The notes: a model not told the origin generated them from the sequence alone. A stretch of DNA of 64,000 nucleotides from DASVTU01 sp036387415 (GCA_036387415.1 DASVTU010000033.1:1-64000), one strand, 5' to 3'. Counted from the stretch's first letter, positions 16,792 through 25,843 are shown. A program made the numbers and translations.

Positions 16792-18204
16792 CTACTTTTT
16801 GAGTTGCACGAAATCATTCTCCTTCGGAACGTCGTCGGCGTCCTCATTGATTTGCGCGAGCGCGTGAATGATGCGCCCGAAATATTTGATGCCCTGTATG
16901 AAATCTTCGATGCGAATATTTTCGTCGGGGCCGTGCGGATTGGAACCCGCGTGGCCGACGCCGAATGAGACGACGGGCGTGGGCGGAAAGTTTGCTCCGC
17001 AGACTGCGCTGACGGGGCCGCTCGCAGGGTCAATCGGATAGACGATGGGCGGCGCGGCGTAGACTTCCGGTGCAGACTCAATCGCGGCGCGTGCGACGAT
17101 GGAACGCATCGAAGATTTGGTGTAGGGCGCGTTGCCGAGTTCGACGATTTCGATGTCCTCGAAGCCGCGCGTGTCGAGATGTTGGCGCAAGAGTCGGACG
17201 ACGAGTTCGGGAGTCAAATCAGGCACCAGTCGAAAGTCGAGACGCGCGAGTGCCGTCCCCGGCAGCACGGTCTTCGCGCCCGCTTCGGTGTGGCCTGTAC
17301 GAATGCCGCAGATAGTACAGGTGGGGCCGAAGATGAGTTCTTTGGCGAGCGCGCGTCCCGTCATGCCGCGTACCCAACCGCCGATGCGAAATTCTCGTCG
17401 GAGTCCCGGTTCGTCGAGTTCGACGGTCTTGAGCGCCTGCGCGTCTTCGGTCGTGATGGGCGCGATATGCGACGAAAAGCCGTCAATCGTAATCACGCCT
17501 TTCGGCGACAGGATGGTGGCGAGCGATTGCACCAGTCGCCACGCAGGGTTCGGCACAATCCCGCCCCACTTGGAATGCAAATCGGTGCGCGCACCGAAGG
17601 CACGCAGTTCGAGAAAAGCGATGCCCTTGAAGCCGAGACTGATGACGTGACGTTCTTTCGTATCACGTTCGCCGTCGTCCCAGAAGCAGCCGTCGGCGCG
17701 CAGCAGTTCGGGCTGCTCCGAGGTGAAGCGATAGAGACTCGGACTCGCAATCCCGTCTTCGCCTTCGACCAGAAAACGCAGGCACACGGGCAACTTGCCA
17801 AACGTCTTCTGATAAGCTTCGACCGCCGCGACGCGCGCCACCAGATTGCCTTTGCTGTTGACCGCGCCGCGCGCATAGAGTTTGCCGTCCGTCAACGCCG
17901 CCGCAAACGGCCCCGAAGACCACTCGGTCAACTGTCCGACGGGCTGCACATCGTAGTGCCCGTAGACGAGAAAGCAGCGCTCGCCCGCTCCGCACTCGCC
18001 GTACACAATCGGAAATCCGCTCCCGATTTTGAATGTGCGCGTCCCCGCCCCGACGCGCTGCAACATCTGTTCGACCGCCTCCGCCATCGCACGCATCCCG
18101 CTCCCACGCGCCGCCACCGAAGGCATCCGGCACAACGCCTGCAAACGCTCCGTAAAGGAACGCGCATGGCGGTCAACGTAACGGTCGAAACGTGTGAATG
18201 GCAT
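16792..18204 (-). CDS. M20-family peptidase-like protein, altered metal site
   Basis: Zinc-peptidase-fold protein of the M20/dipeptidase group (470 residues), with catalytic and lid domains. The first motif YGHYDVQPV is intact. The second, normally RGAxDDKG, reads RGAVNSKGN, so the bridging metal Asp is Asn here. The third, normally EGEEEIGS, reads VEGEDGIAS, so the second acid is Asp. The late His motif NPHGPDENI is present. The dimerisation and lid region is full length. It could be an active enzyme with unusual ligands, or a non-catalytic homologue. It stands beside GNAT genes on the same strand. Confidence 0.85.
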   Translation of the reverse strand: MPFTRFDRYVDRHARSFTERLQALCRMPSVAARGSGMRAMAEAVEQMLQRVGAGTRTFKIGSGFPIVYGECGAGERCFLVYGHYDVQPVGQLTEWSSGPFAAALTDGKLYARGAVNSKGNLVARVAAVEAYQKTFGKLPVCLRFLVEGEDGIASPSLYRFTSEQPELLRADGCFWDDGERDTKERHVISLGFKGIAFLELRAFGARTDLHSKWGGIVPNPAWRLVQSLATILSPKGVITIDGFSSHIAPITTEDAQALKTVELDEPGLRREFRIGGWVRGMTGRALAKELIFGPTCTICGIRTGHTEAGAKTVLPGTALARLDFRLVPDLTPELVVRLLRQHLDTRGFEDIEIVELGNAPYTKSSMRSIVARAAIESAPEVYAAPPIVYPIDPASGPVSAVCGANFPPTPVVSFGVGHAGSNPHGPDENIRIEDFIQGIKYFGRIIHALAQINEDADDVPKENDFVQLKK

Positions 18205-18219
18205 GATGCGAAATCAACT

Positions 18220-18333
18220 GTAGACGATAGACGACAGACGATTGACCATAGAGAGACATTCCATCGTCTGTGGTTTCTCGTTTATTCCCGATTATTCATC
18301 GTTCTGTTCATCGTCTATGGTCTATCGTCTCTG
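18220..18333. repeat. GTAGACGATAGACGA word-repeat palindrome
   Basis: The left arm (18220-18257) is built of TAGACGA, TAGACGACAGACGAT and GACCATAGAGAGAC words. The right arm (18309-18333) is CATCGTCTATGGTCTATCGT plus a short end. The right arm covers the stop codon of the downstream GNAT gene and encodes its last residues (RDDRP). Confidence 0.75.
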
Positions 18334-19094
18334 TAAAGCAAATAACGCGGACGGGCGGCGTCGCGTTCAAATCCGGTGCAGACTAGTCCTTCTGCAAACG
18401 CCGATTGAAATTCCTGCCGTACGCGCAGGAGTTCGCGGCGTGCGACGTGCGGGGCGTCGCGCAGGAGCGGGTTCCAGTCGGGCGGAATCTCGATGGTCGC
18501 CGCCGCCCTGGCGTCGCTCTGTTCAGCATTCCTCCCATCCGCCAACGCGGTGACACGCGGCGAGCGAAGTTCCCATCTCGCCATGAGTCGGTCGCTGTCG
18601 AGGTCGTATTTTTTTTCCTGTTCGTCGGGCGACGTGTGATAGTCGGTGCCGTAATAATTTTCGGCATACTCGCGGATGCTGACGCCGAGACGATTGATGT
18701 TGAAATGTGCATTACGCGCGCGCATGGGCTCAAACGTCCACTTGATAAACTGCCATCCCTCGCGGATGGCGCGCTCGCGCTGCGCCCACTTGAGGCGCGC
18801 GCCCACGCCGCGATTCTGATACGCCGCCGCCACGGCCATCATGTGCGAGTATGCGCTAATCTCCGTGCCGTGCACCGCCGCCACCGTGTGCACGAAACCG
18901 ACGACCCGCCCATGCGCGAACGCGCCGAGACACCAACCGCCCGCGCTCCGCGAAACAATCAAATGACGGCGCGGTGAAACTTCCAAGTCCGGGAGACCAA
19001 ACACTTCGCGCTGCAAACCGACGCACGCATCAAACTCCTCCATCGTCGTGCATTCACGAATCTCGATGTCAGCGGCGTTACTCTTGTTATCCAT
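18315..19094 (-). CDS. GNAT acetyltransferase (COG3375-like)
   Basis: A 259-residue GNAT-related protein. The core runs GAFAHGRVVGFVHTVAAVHG, then SHMMAVAAAYQNRGVGARL, the acetyl-CoA-binding loop (QNRGVGARLK), and TFEPMRARNAHFNINRLGV, which is characteristic of this long COG3375-type subgroup of unknown substrate. The C-terminal third (EIPPDWNPLLRDAPHVARRE) follows the same subgroup. The last residues RDDRP are encoded by one arm of an intergenic palindrome, so the 3' end may have been extended by that element. Confidence 0.85.
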   Translation of the reverse strand: MDNKSNAADIEIRECTTMEEFDACVGLQREVFGLPDLEVSPRRHLIVSRSAGGWCLGAFAHGRVVGFVHTVAAVHGTEISAYSHMMAVAAAYQNRGVGARLKWAQRERAIREGWQFIKWTFEPMRARNAHFNINRLGVSIREYAENYYGTDYHTSPDEQEKKYDLDSDRLMARWELRSPRVTALADGRNAEQSDARAAATIEIPPDWNPLLRDAPHVARRELLRVRQEFQSAFAEGLVCTGFERDAARPRYLLYRDDRP

Positions 19095-19128
19095 GCTGGC
19101 TACTGTTTACTGCTGATTTCGTCTCTCT

Positions 19129-19596
19129 TCAAACGACTGTTTTTGTGTACCAGTTTTGCGGGACACGCGCAATGCGTCGGCTGTCGGTGCGCGCGGCGAT
19201 GTCGCCGACAAAGTTGACGACGGTGAGCCGACCGTCGGCGCGGTATCGTTCGTCAACGGTTGCGCGCAATTCTTCGAGCAAGGGCGCGACGTTGATGTCT
19301 ATCTTGAAGAGAACCAGACGCTCCGCGCCGCCGTGTTTCAGCAACCACGACACCTTCCGCATCGAAACCATTCCGCACTCGCCCCAGAACGCGAAACGCC
19401 CGTCGTGATTGCCATTGCGACGCGCCACTAAATCGGGTTTGTAGCGAAGCCCAACGCGCAGTTCGATTTCCAACGCCGGATATTCTTCGACGAACATCGC
19501 ATAGCCGAGCGCCTTCATCAAGACATGCCCGTATCCTTCGCCCGTGCGCTGCCAGAGACGCACGCGTCGTCCCGCCAGTTCAAAGTCGTAGTGCAT
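19129..19596 (-). CDS. Hypothetical YaeQ-like protein
   Basis: A 155-residue protein without signal or membrane segments. The stretch LRYKPDLVARRNGNHDGRFA then FWGECGMVSMRKVSWLLKH resembles the PD-x(n)-E core of YaeQ-type proteins in the PD-(D/E)XK nuclease fold. The canonical Lys of ExK is replaced by Cys, so nuclease activity is doubtful. The rest is a plausible alpha/beta fold (RLVLFKIDINVAPLLEELRA). Assignment is by eye and weak. It lies between the GNAT and PhzF-like genes on the same strand. Confidence 0.6.
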   Translation of the reverse strand: MHYDFELAGRRVRLWQRTGEGYGHVLMKALGYAMFVEEYPALEIELRVGLRYKPDLVARRNGNHDGRFAFWGECGMVSMRKVSWLLKHGGAERLVLFKIDINVAPLLEELRATVDERYRADGRLTVVNFVGDIAARTDSRRIARVPQNWYTKTVV

Positions 19597-19693
19597 GGGC
19601 TATCGTAAATGGTAAATCGTGAATCGTAAATAGGGATGGCTTGCGCGGACGCACAAACTCGTCGGCGGGCGGATGACGGGAAAGTTTTGAGAG

Positions 19694-20479
19694 TTAGTCT
19701 TGAAGACGGATTTCGCCCGTCATGTATGCGACGGCGCGACCCGCGATATTGACGCGTTCGCCGAGATGCTCGCAGAAGATTTCGCCGCCTCTGGCGGACA
19801 GTTGTCGTGCATGGAGTTTTGTTTTGCCGAGACGCTCAGCCCAGTAAGGCGTGAGCATCGAATGCGCCGAACCGGTCACTGGGTCTTCTGCGACGCCCGC
19901 GCCCGGAGCAAAGTAACGCGAAACAAAATCAACGGCGTCGCCCGGCGCGGTGACGATGACGCCCTGCGCGTCCAGATTCATCAAGCCATCCATGTTGGGC
20001 GTCAGGGCACGTATGTCGTCCTCCGCAGCGAAGACCGCAACATAGTCCCGATGCCGTAGAACTTCCGTGGGCGTGCGCCCCAACGCTTCGACCAAAAAAG
20101 GCGGCGCATCTGTCGGCGCGGGCGGCCACGCGGGAAAGTCCATCACCAGCAGTTCACCGTCAGGACGGACGTTTAATGCACCGCTCTTTGAAGAGAAGCG
20201 GACGGTCGGTTCCGAGTAGCCGAGGAAGTTGTACAGGACGAAAGCGGAGGCCAGCGTAGCGTGTCCGCAGAGGTCAATCTCGATGGTGGGCGAAAACCAA
20301 CGGATGTCGAACACGTCGCCGTTGCGGACGAAGAACGCGGTCTCCGACAGGTTGTTTTCGAGCGCGATACGCTGCATCAATTCGGCGGGCAGCCATTTTT
20401 CCAGAGGGCAGATTGCCGCTGGATTGCCGGAAAAAACCGTGTCGGTGAAAGCGTCGATTTGATAGAGGGGAATGTTCAT
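19694..20479 (-). CDS. PhzF-family isomerase-like protein
   Basis: PhzF/YddE-family protein (261 residues) of the diaminopimelate-epimerase-like fold. Members isomerise small metabolites; the substrate is unknown here. Motifs visible are IDAFTDTVFSGNPAAICPL, NNLSETAFF with the conserved Glu used as base, IDLCGHATLASAFVL, and near the end FAPGAGVAEDPVTGSAHSML. The ATG at 20479 gives MNIPLYQIDAF. The frame stays open far upstream to 20935, but that stretch is antisense-like Arg/His-rich sequence over the histidine kinase gene and is not part of the protein. Confidence 0.9.
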   Translation of the reverse strand: MNIPLYQIDAFTDTVFSGNPAAICPLEKWLPAELMQRIALENNLSETAFFVRNGDVFDIRWFSPTIEIDLCGHATLASAFVLYNFLGYSEPTVRFSSKSGALNVRPDGELLVMDFPAWPPAPTDAPPFLVEALGRTPTEVLRHRDYVAVFAAEDDIRALTPNMDGLMNLDAQGVIVTAPGDAVDFVSRYFAPGAGVAEDPVTGSAHSMLTPYWAERLGKTKLHARQLSARGGEIFCEHLGERVNIAGRAVAYMTGEIRLQD

Positions 20480-20490
20480 CGTCTTCTGTT

Positions 20491-21900
20491 TCAGGTTGTT
20501 CCTGCGCGGTCTGTTTCCATCGGGCGCGCGGGCAGTTCGAGATGGACGGTTAAGCCTTGCTTGGCGCCGGAGTCGAGTTTGATATTTCCGCCGAGCACGC
20601 CGAGCAGACGGTGTGCGATGACGAGGCCGAGTTCGTTCATGTTGGTGCCGCGTTCGTTGGGCGCGTCCAAATCGACTGGATCGAAGATGTGCGCGGGGTC
20701 GAGCAAGGGTTCGCCCTCGTCTGTGATTTCGATGCGGAAACGCGTCGAAGGTTCGACACCTACGCGGACTTTGACGTGTGCACCCGTGGGGCTGCGTCCG
20801 ATGGCGTGCGCCAGAAAATTGTAGAGCACCTGCCGCAGTTTGCCTTCGTCGGAGACAATCGAGCCGAGTTCGGGCGCGGTGCAGCATTCGACTTTGACTT
20901 CCTGCTTCTGCGCCAAACGACCGACCGCCGCACACGATTCGCGCAACGTCTCGCGCAAACTGAACTCATGCAGAAACAACTCCGTCTGTCCGGCTTCGAG
21001 CCTTGAGAGGTCAACCAGTTGGTTAAGGCTCGTCTGCAACTGCAACCCCGAACCCTGAATCTTTTCGCAGAAGCGACGCTGCGGGTCGGTCAGTCGTTCC
21101 TGGTCGAGAAGGATTTCAGCGAAGCCGAGAATGGAGGTGAGCGGCGTGCGAAGTTCGTGCGACATGCGCGCCAGAAAGAGCGAGCGATAGCGGTTAACGC
21201 GTCGGAGTTCGAGATTGGCTTCTTCGAGCGCGGCGCTGCGTTGTTGTAGTTCCTCAACGAGTTGTTCGATGCGTCGGTGCTGTTCCTGCGTCTCTCTGAC
21301 GCGTCGCGCGTTGCCGACGGCGATGATGATGGGCGCGGCGATGAAGCGGACACCGCGCAGAGCGGCGCGCAGACGTGCGGGCGAAGCCGAAACGGCGACG
21401 AGCGCGCCGACGATGTTGCCGCGCACGCGAATCGGCACGGCCACGCCCGCCTTCAGTTTTGCTGCTTCGAGCGCGCTTCGCACTTCGCGCACCGAAGCGT
21501 CGCAATCATTCTCCTCCGTTTCGTCAAGCCAAATCTGACACTCGCCTTCCCTCTTTTCGACGACGGAGGCCATCAATTCGCCGACGCGACGCGCCTGTGT
21601 TTCGTCAAGATGCGGATGAATGTAGAAGGCGCTTTCGCGTAGATGCCCATCCTCCGCGCGCAGGAAAGTGACGATGCAACACAATTCCCAATGACGCAGC
21701 AGGATGTCGGAGAAGTCCTCGCAGATGGATGCTTCGCCGTGATTTTCGCCGGGAGCAAAAGCCTGTGTGTAGAGGAGGTCGATTACTTCGGCGCTCATGG
21801 TGTGGAGTTCGCCGGAACCGACCACAGTGCTCGTTGGTCGCGCGTTGGCGTCTGCCTTGCTCGCGCTCTCTTTAGCTTTGGTCTTCTTTTTCTCGCTCAT
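20491..21900 (-). CDS. GAF-domain histidine kinase, degraded ATP site
   Basis: Cytosolic sensor-kinase-like protein without membrane segments. From MSEKKK (21900; starts at 21915 or 22005 possible) it has a basic linker, a GAF-like sensor region (about residues 50-200) and a coiled coil. A HisKA domain follows, with the phospho-accepting His in ARMSHELRTPLTSILGF near residue 268, then an HATPase-like domain. The N-box reads LYNFLAHAIGRSP, with His in place of the Mg-binding Asn. The G1 box reads DEGEPLLD and lacks the second Gly. ATP binding may therefore be weak. It overlaps nothing on its strand and ends 11 bp before the PhzF-like gene. Confidence 0.85.
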   Translation of the reverse strand: MSEKKKTKAKESASKADANARPTSTVVGSGELHTMSAEVIDLLYTQAFAPGENHGEASICEDFSDILLRHWELCCIVTFLRAEDGHLRESAFYIHPHLDETQARRVGELMASVVEKREGECQIWLDETEENDCDASVREVRSALEAAKLKAGVAVPIRVRGNIVGALVAVSASPARLRAALRGVRFIAAPIIIAVGNARRVRETQEQHRRIEQLVEELQQRSAALEEANLELRRVNRYRSLFLARMSHELRTPLTSILGFAEILLDQERLTDPQRRFCEKIQGSGLQLQTSLNQLVDLSRLEAGQTELFLHEFSLRETLRESCAAVGRLAQKQEVKVECCTAPELGSIVSDEGKLRQVLYNFLAHAIGRSPTGAHVKVRVGVEPSTRFRIEITDEGEPLLDPAHIFDPVDLDAPNERGTNMNELGLVIAHRLLGVLGGNIKLDSGAKQGLTVHLELPARPMETDRAGTT

Positions 21901-22019
21901 TTTTACGCGCAGCATCCTGCCACTCTCGCTTTCCTGACGAGGCCGAGACGCTCTATGTTGTCGAGAAGTTTCCCTGTGTCGAAAATATAGATGTGGCTCG
22001 CGCAAGTGTCAACCGATTG

Positions 22020-22224
22020 CGGAAGGCGGACACGCGAATTGCGGAATGCGGATTTCGGATTGCGGATTGACAGAACCCGTATGCAGTAGTCAGGAGGCCA
22101 GCATGCTTAATGCGGAAGGAACAGAAGAAACGACGCCGCGCAAAACGTTCAAAGTTTTTCTACTGTCTACTGTCCACTGTTCCCATTCCGCATTCCGTAA
22201 TCCGCATTCCGCAATCCGCAATTG
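22020..22224. repeat. Nested two-layer palindrome
   Basis: The outer arms (about 22020-22073) hold GCGGATT/GCGGAATG words in GGAATGCGGATTTCGGATTG, against CATTCCGCATTCCGTAATCC and CGCATTCCGCAATCCGC (22183-22224). The inner arms GCAGTAGTCAGGAGGCCAGC (22083-22102) pair loosely with CTACTGTCTACTGTCCACTG (22160-22179). Layering matches the 10214-10414 element: GCGGATT outside, CAGTAGN inside. Confidence 0.8.
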
Positions 22225-22268
22225 AGGTGTTCCGCAATTTGTCGTCATTGAGTTATCCTTGTGCATCC

Positions 22269-23831
22269 ATGAAGGGTCAACTGCACGATCATCCGCTCGG
22301 CGAACTCATACGCGAAATCTCTGACAAGCGTCTGTCGGGCGCGTTGCGTCTCGCGCGTGAGCGCGTCAAGGCGGCGGTCTATTTCGACGCGGGCGAGATT
22401 GTTTACGCGCGCTCGAATCTCCGACTTCATCTCTTCGGCGAGTCGCTGCGACGTTGGAAGGTTGTCAGCGAAGAACGTCTTGCCAGCCTCGTCTCGGAAG
22501 GCATGACGGACGCCGAAATCGGCGCAAAGCTCGTCGCGGCGGGCACGCTCACGGATGAAGAACTCGCCAAACTTCGTACGCGGCAATGTGTGGATGTGCT
22601 GCGTCCGTTGCTTCTCTGGACGGATGGTGAATGGAATTTTGACCCGCGTGCGCGATTGGACGAAGAGGTGCGCGTTGCTCTGGATGTAAATCAATTGCTG
22701 CTTGAGGGCGCGCGCCGTCTGCCTCCTGATTTCGTCGTGCGCCGACTCGGCAACGCGGAAGAAATGGTGTCGCCTGTCGTCGCCGCCTCATCCTCCGCAC
22801 CGACCGCCGAACTCCAACTCGCCACGACCGAAGCCTTCATCCTTTCGCGTGCCGAGACGGGTGCGCTCCGCGTCGGCGAACTCATTATGATTAGCGGTCT
22901 GCCGGAGGAGAGCGCGCGGCAAAACATCTACGCGCTCGCGCTCGCCGGATTGCTCAAGCGTTCCGCGCCGCCGCAAGCCTTCTCTGCCGACGCGCTGGCA
23001 CAGACTCAGACGCGTAGCGCCGCGACCACCGCCGTCGTCAAGCAGAGCGACGCGAAGCCTGTTGACGAAAAGAAACCCACGGAAGCCGAAACCAAGCCGC
23101 CCGTCGAGGAGACTGCCGAGACGGTCTGGAATGCACAGGCGGAACTCGCCGCTTTATTCACACACGCCGAAGCGAACAACTACTACGCCACGCTCGACGT
23201 TGACCGACAGGCCAGCCCCGCCGACATCAAACGCGCCTACTACACGCTCGCCAAAAGATTCCACCCGGATCGCTTTCATCGAGATGCTGACGAATCTCTA
23301 CGCACGCGCATCGAAAGCGCGTTCGCCAAGATTGCGCGCGCCTACGAAGTTTTGAAAGACCCGAAACAGCGTTCGTTCTACGACAGCAAACTCAAGAGCG
23401 CACCGAAACCCTCGGCGGCGCAGACGCCGAGCACGAAGGCGTCCAGCACTCCGGATGCCAACAAGCAGACGAAAGAGTATCGCGCGGAAGACGGTTTTCA
23501 GCAGGGACAAAACGCGCTCCGCCAGCGCAACTACGTCCTGGCCGTAACCTATTTCGGAGAAGCGGCGCGGCTCATGCCGAACACCGCGCGTTATCGCGCT
23601 TACTACGGCTACGCGCTCGCGCGCGAACCTCGCACGCGGCGTCAAGCCGAAGTCGAGCTACAGGCATCCATCGCGCTCGAACCGCGCAACGTCTCCTTCC
23701 GCGTCATGCTCGCGGAGCTTTATTCCGAACTCGGCCTCCGTAGTCGCGCCGAAGGCGAACTCGAACGCGCTCTCGCCATCGACCCGGAACACACGGGCGC
23801 GCGACGGATGCTGAGAAATTTGAAATTCTAG
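22269..23831 (+). CDS. DUF4388 / DnaJ / TPR fusion protein
   Basis: Three-part signalling or assembly protein of 520 residues. Residues 1-100 are a DUF4388 (PatA-N-like) domain (LHDHPLGELIREISDKRLSG), a module common in gliding and chemosensory regulators. An alanine/proline-rich linker follows. A J domain lies near residues 300-370 with KRFHPDRFH, including the HPD triad that stimulates Hsp70. TPR repeats fill the C-terminus (ALAVTYFGEAARLMPNTARY, RAYYGYALAREP). The ATG at 22269 (MKGQLHDH) is chosen because the frame upstream to 22110 covers a palindrome. No Hsp70 gene is adjacent. Confidence 0.9.
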   Translation: MKGQLHDHPLGELIREISDKRLSGALRLARERVKAAVYFDAGEIVYARSNLRLHLFGESLRRWKVVSEERLASLVSEGMTDAEIGAKLVAAGTLTDEELAKLRTRQCVDVLRPLLLWTDGEWNFDPRARLDEEVRVALDVNQLLLEGARRLPPDFVVRRLGNAEEMVSPVVAASSSAPTAELQLATTEAFILSRAETGALRVGELIMISGLPEESARQNIYALALAGLLKRSAPPQAFSADALAQTQTRSAATTAVVKQSDAKPVDEKKPTEAETKPPVEETAETVWNAQAELAALFTHAEANNYYATLDVDRQASPADIKRAYYTLAKRFHPDRFHRDADESLRTRIESAFAKIARAYEVLKDPKQRSFYDSKLKSAPKPSAAQTPSTKASSTPDANKQTKEYRAEDGFQQGQNALRQRNYVLAVTYFGEAARLMPNTARYRAYYGYALAREPRTRRQAEVELQASIALEPRNVSFRVMLAELYSELGLRSRAEGELERALAIDPEHTGARRMLRNLKF

Positions 23832-23924
23832 TCAGTCGTGATGAGTTCATTTCAAATTCCTTTTCCCGGTTGTCTTCACCTGGTCGCTTTGAAGTTTGAA
23901 CCTTTAACCTTAAACTGAAAATCT

Positions 23925-24788
23925 ATGTCGTCCATTCACATTGAGTTCGCGGAGAACGAACGGGTTGCGGCGGAAGCGTTCATGCGCTTGGCGACGACGA
24001 CCGACGAGTCTGAGGGTTACGAGCGCCCGCATGCGTTACGCATCGCCAAACTGGCCGACGAAATGGCGAAGGCTTTTCGTCTCGCGCGTGCCGACCGTTC
24101 GGCTCTGCGCTTTGCAGCCTTGCTCCATGACGTGGGCGAGGCTGCGATGAAGCGCGAATACATCAAGCGACCCGGCCCCTTGAGCGAAGAAGAACGCCTC
24201 GACTTGGCGCGTCATCCCGTCATCGGCGAGCAAGAGGCGGCACGCGTCGGGGCGAGCCGCGCCGTGCAACTTCTCGTCCGTTGGCATCAGGAATGGTGGG
24301 ACGGCGCGGGCTACCCGGACGCGCTCCGGCAGCAACAGATACCGCTCGCGGCGCGTATCCTGCGCGTCGCCGATGCTTATGCCGCGCTCACTGATGCGCG
24401 CCCTTTTCGTCCCGCTGGAACCGTGGACGAGGCGCGCAAACATCTCACGCAATGGGCTGGCCTTGAGTTCGACCCACACGTCGTGCGCGTCTTTCTCGCG
24501 CTCGAAGGATTCGCAGAACTGCGTTCGTATGCGCGTGCAGAGCAACAGGCAAGCGCAGAACCACGTCCGACCGTCGAGCAACGACCGACCGACGAAGTTT
24601 CTGCAACTACGACGAACCACGCTCCGGCAATGAATGAAACCGACACGGCGCACGCGTCCGCCGACGACGACGCGCCCGCACCAGCGACAACGGGAACGTC
24701 AGATACGACCGACTCCTCTGTTTCCAACGCGACGGAACAGACAAAAACACGCGAGCCGACTTACGAACAAGCGCCACGCAATCTCTGA
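23925..24788 (+). CDS. HD-GYP-type phosphodiesterase
   Basis: A 287-residue HD-domain protein resembling cyclic-di-GMP phosphodiesterases. The metal ligands include H36 (RPHALRIAK) and H68-D69 in FAALLHDVGE. HPVIGEQEAARVGAS follows, and the GYP loop reads RWHQEWWDGAGYPD, where the first His of the usual HHE is Trp. This may change activity but not the fold. A Thr/Pro-rich disordered tail follows residue 195. There is no receiver domain or membrane segment. It precedes the gene at 24797 by 8 bp, so they are probably co-transcribed. Confidence 0.85.
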   Translation: MSSIHIEFAENERVAAEAFMRLATTTDESEGYERPHALRIAKLADEMAKAFRLARADRSALRFAALLHDVGEAAMKREYIKRPGPLSEEERLDLARHPVIGEQEAARVGASRAVQLLVRWHQEWWDGAGYPDALRQQQIPLAARILRVADAYAALTDARPFRPAGTVDEARKHLTQWAGLEFDPHVVRVFLALEGFAELRSYARAEQQASAEPRPTVEQRPTDEVSATTTNHAPAMNETDTAHASADDDAPAPATTGTSDTTDSSVSNATEQTKTREPTYEQAPRNL

Positions 24789-24796
24789 AAATCGAC

Positions 24797-25732
24797 ATGA
24801 CGCAACGCCACATCTTAGACACTGTGCCCGACGGATGGCTCGCTTTCGAGTTGAGCGTGCTGCGCCGTCTGAAGTTTCGTTCGGTGGTCAACCCCTTCGT
24901 GGGCGAGCCTGAGTTGGATGTCTATCTCAAACGTTGGGGCGTGCGCGTCGCGTCAAACGACGCCGCGCGTTGGGCTTGGACGAAGGCCGTTGCGCGCGTC
25001 GAAAACAACACCGAGCGTCTGACGACGGATGAGGTTGAAACGATTCTTGAGGACGCCTATGTGCCGCACCATCGTCTGCGGAACCACGCGTTGCGCCGTT
25101 GGTTCAACGAAACGGACGCGTGGTGGTTCGACAACGTTTACAAGGCGATAGAGCAACTCGGCAATCCCGTCAGACGCGCTCTCGCGCTCTCGCTCGGCAT
25201 GATGGTCGGCGACTACGTTCACTCCTTCGATGAAGAGACGCGCGAACTTCGTCAACCGCTCTCGCGCGTCTTTCGTCGCCTGTGGGAAGCCGAACCCGCG
25301 CCCGTCAACAACCAGCAGCGCAACAGTGTCTCCAATAAAGAGGCGCGCGAATTTTTGGCCGCCGAGCAGTCCGATTTTCTTTTCCTGCGTTTGCCGCGTT
25401 CGGGTCTGCGCGAGCGTGCGCGCTATGCGCCGTGGGCGTGGCGCGAAGAATGGGTACGCGGTGGCGACGGCTTCTGGGATGAATTCGAGGGCGCACGCGC
25501 GGGTCGTCTCGGCACACGCGTCGAGACGCGCCAGCAATACCTACATCACGTCGAAGAACTGCTCGAAGCCGCCCTGCATCTCCCCGTTTGGGCTATCGCC
25601 CATGCCGAAGACGGCTTTCTTTCCACCGACGAACTCGTCGATACCGTCCGGCGCGTTCGCAAAGTAGAAACCATCTACACCAAAGACTTCTCCGAACTCC
25701 TCGGCGTCCGCGCGTCGATTATCATTGCGTAG
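24797..25732 (+). CDS. Hypothetical, possible degenerate D12-type methyltransferase
   Basis: A 311-residue protein that I do not recognise with confidence. The N-terminus RSVVNPFVGEPELDVYLKRW then GVRVASNDAARWAW resembles motif I and the following Asn-Asp of Dam-like D12 adenine methyltransferases (FxGxG ... ND). However, no clear DPPY motif is visible, and the late ETIYTKDFSELLG is only vaguely similar. It is soluble and acidic-basic mixed. It follows the HD-GYP gene closely and ends just before a large palindrome. Confidence 0.55.
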   Translation: MTQRHILDTVPDGWLAFELSVLRRLKFRSVVNPFVGEPELDVYLKRWGVRVASNDAARWAWTKAVARVENNTERLTTDEVETILEDAYVPHHRLRNHALRRWFNETDAWWFDNVYKAIEQLGNPVRRALALSLGMMVGDYVHSFDEETRELRQPLSRVFRRLWEAEPAPVNNQQRNSVSNKEAREFLAAEQSDFLFLRLPRSGLRERARYAPWAWREEWVRGGDGFWDEFEGARAGRLGTRVETRQQYLHHVEELLEAALHLPVWAIAHAEDGFLSTDELVDTVRRVRKVETIYTKDFSELLGVRASIIIA

Positions 25733-25733
25733 T

Positions 25734-25843
25734 GTGCAGTAAGCAGTAAGCAGCAAAGACAGAAAAGCGGCAAGTTGAAATGGCTTGCCGCTTTTCTTTA
25801 CGCTTGTTTTTGACCGCTGACCGCTCACTGCTTACTGCTTACT
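25734..25843. repeat. GCAGTAA word palindrome around a terminator
   Basis: The outer arms GTGCAGTAAGCAGTAAGCAG (25734-25753) and CTCACTGCTTACTGCTTAC (25824-25842) enclose a perfect 14-bp inner hairpin AGAAAAGCGGCAAG/CTTGCCGCTTTTCT (25761-25774 and 25784-25797). The inner hairpin is a good intrinsic terminator for the plus-strand genes. The outer right arm overlaps the stop codon of the phosphatase gene on the minus strand. Confidence 0.85.

Noticed and set aside
17179..18336. Plus-strand 385-residue open frame
   Set aside because: Antisense to the M20 peptidase, whose motifs are clear on the minus strand.
20480..20935. N-terminal extension of the PhzF-like frame
   Set aside because: The added 150 residues overlap the kinase gene, are Arg/His-rich and lie outside the PhzF fold; the ATG at 20479 fits.
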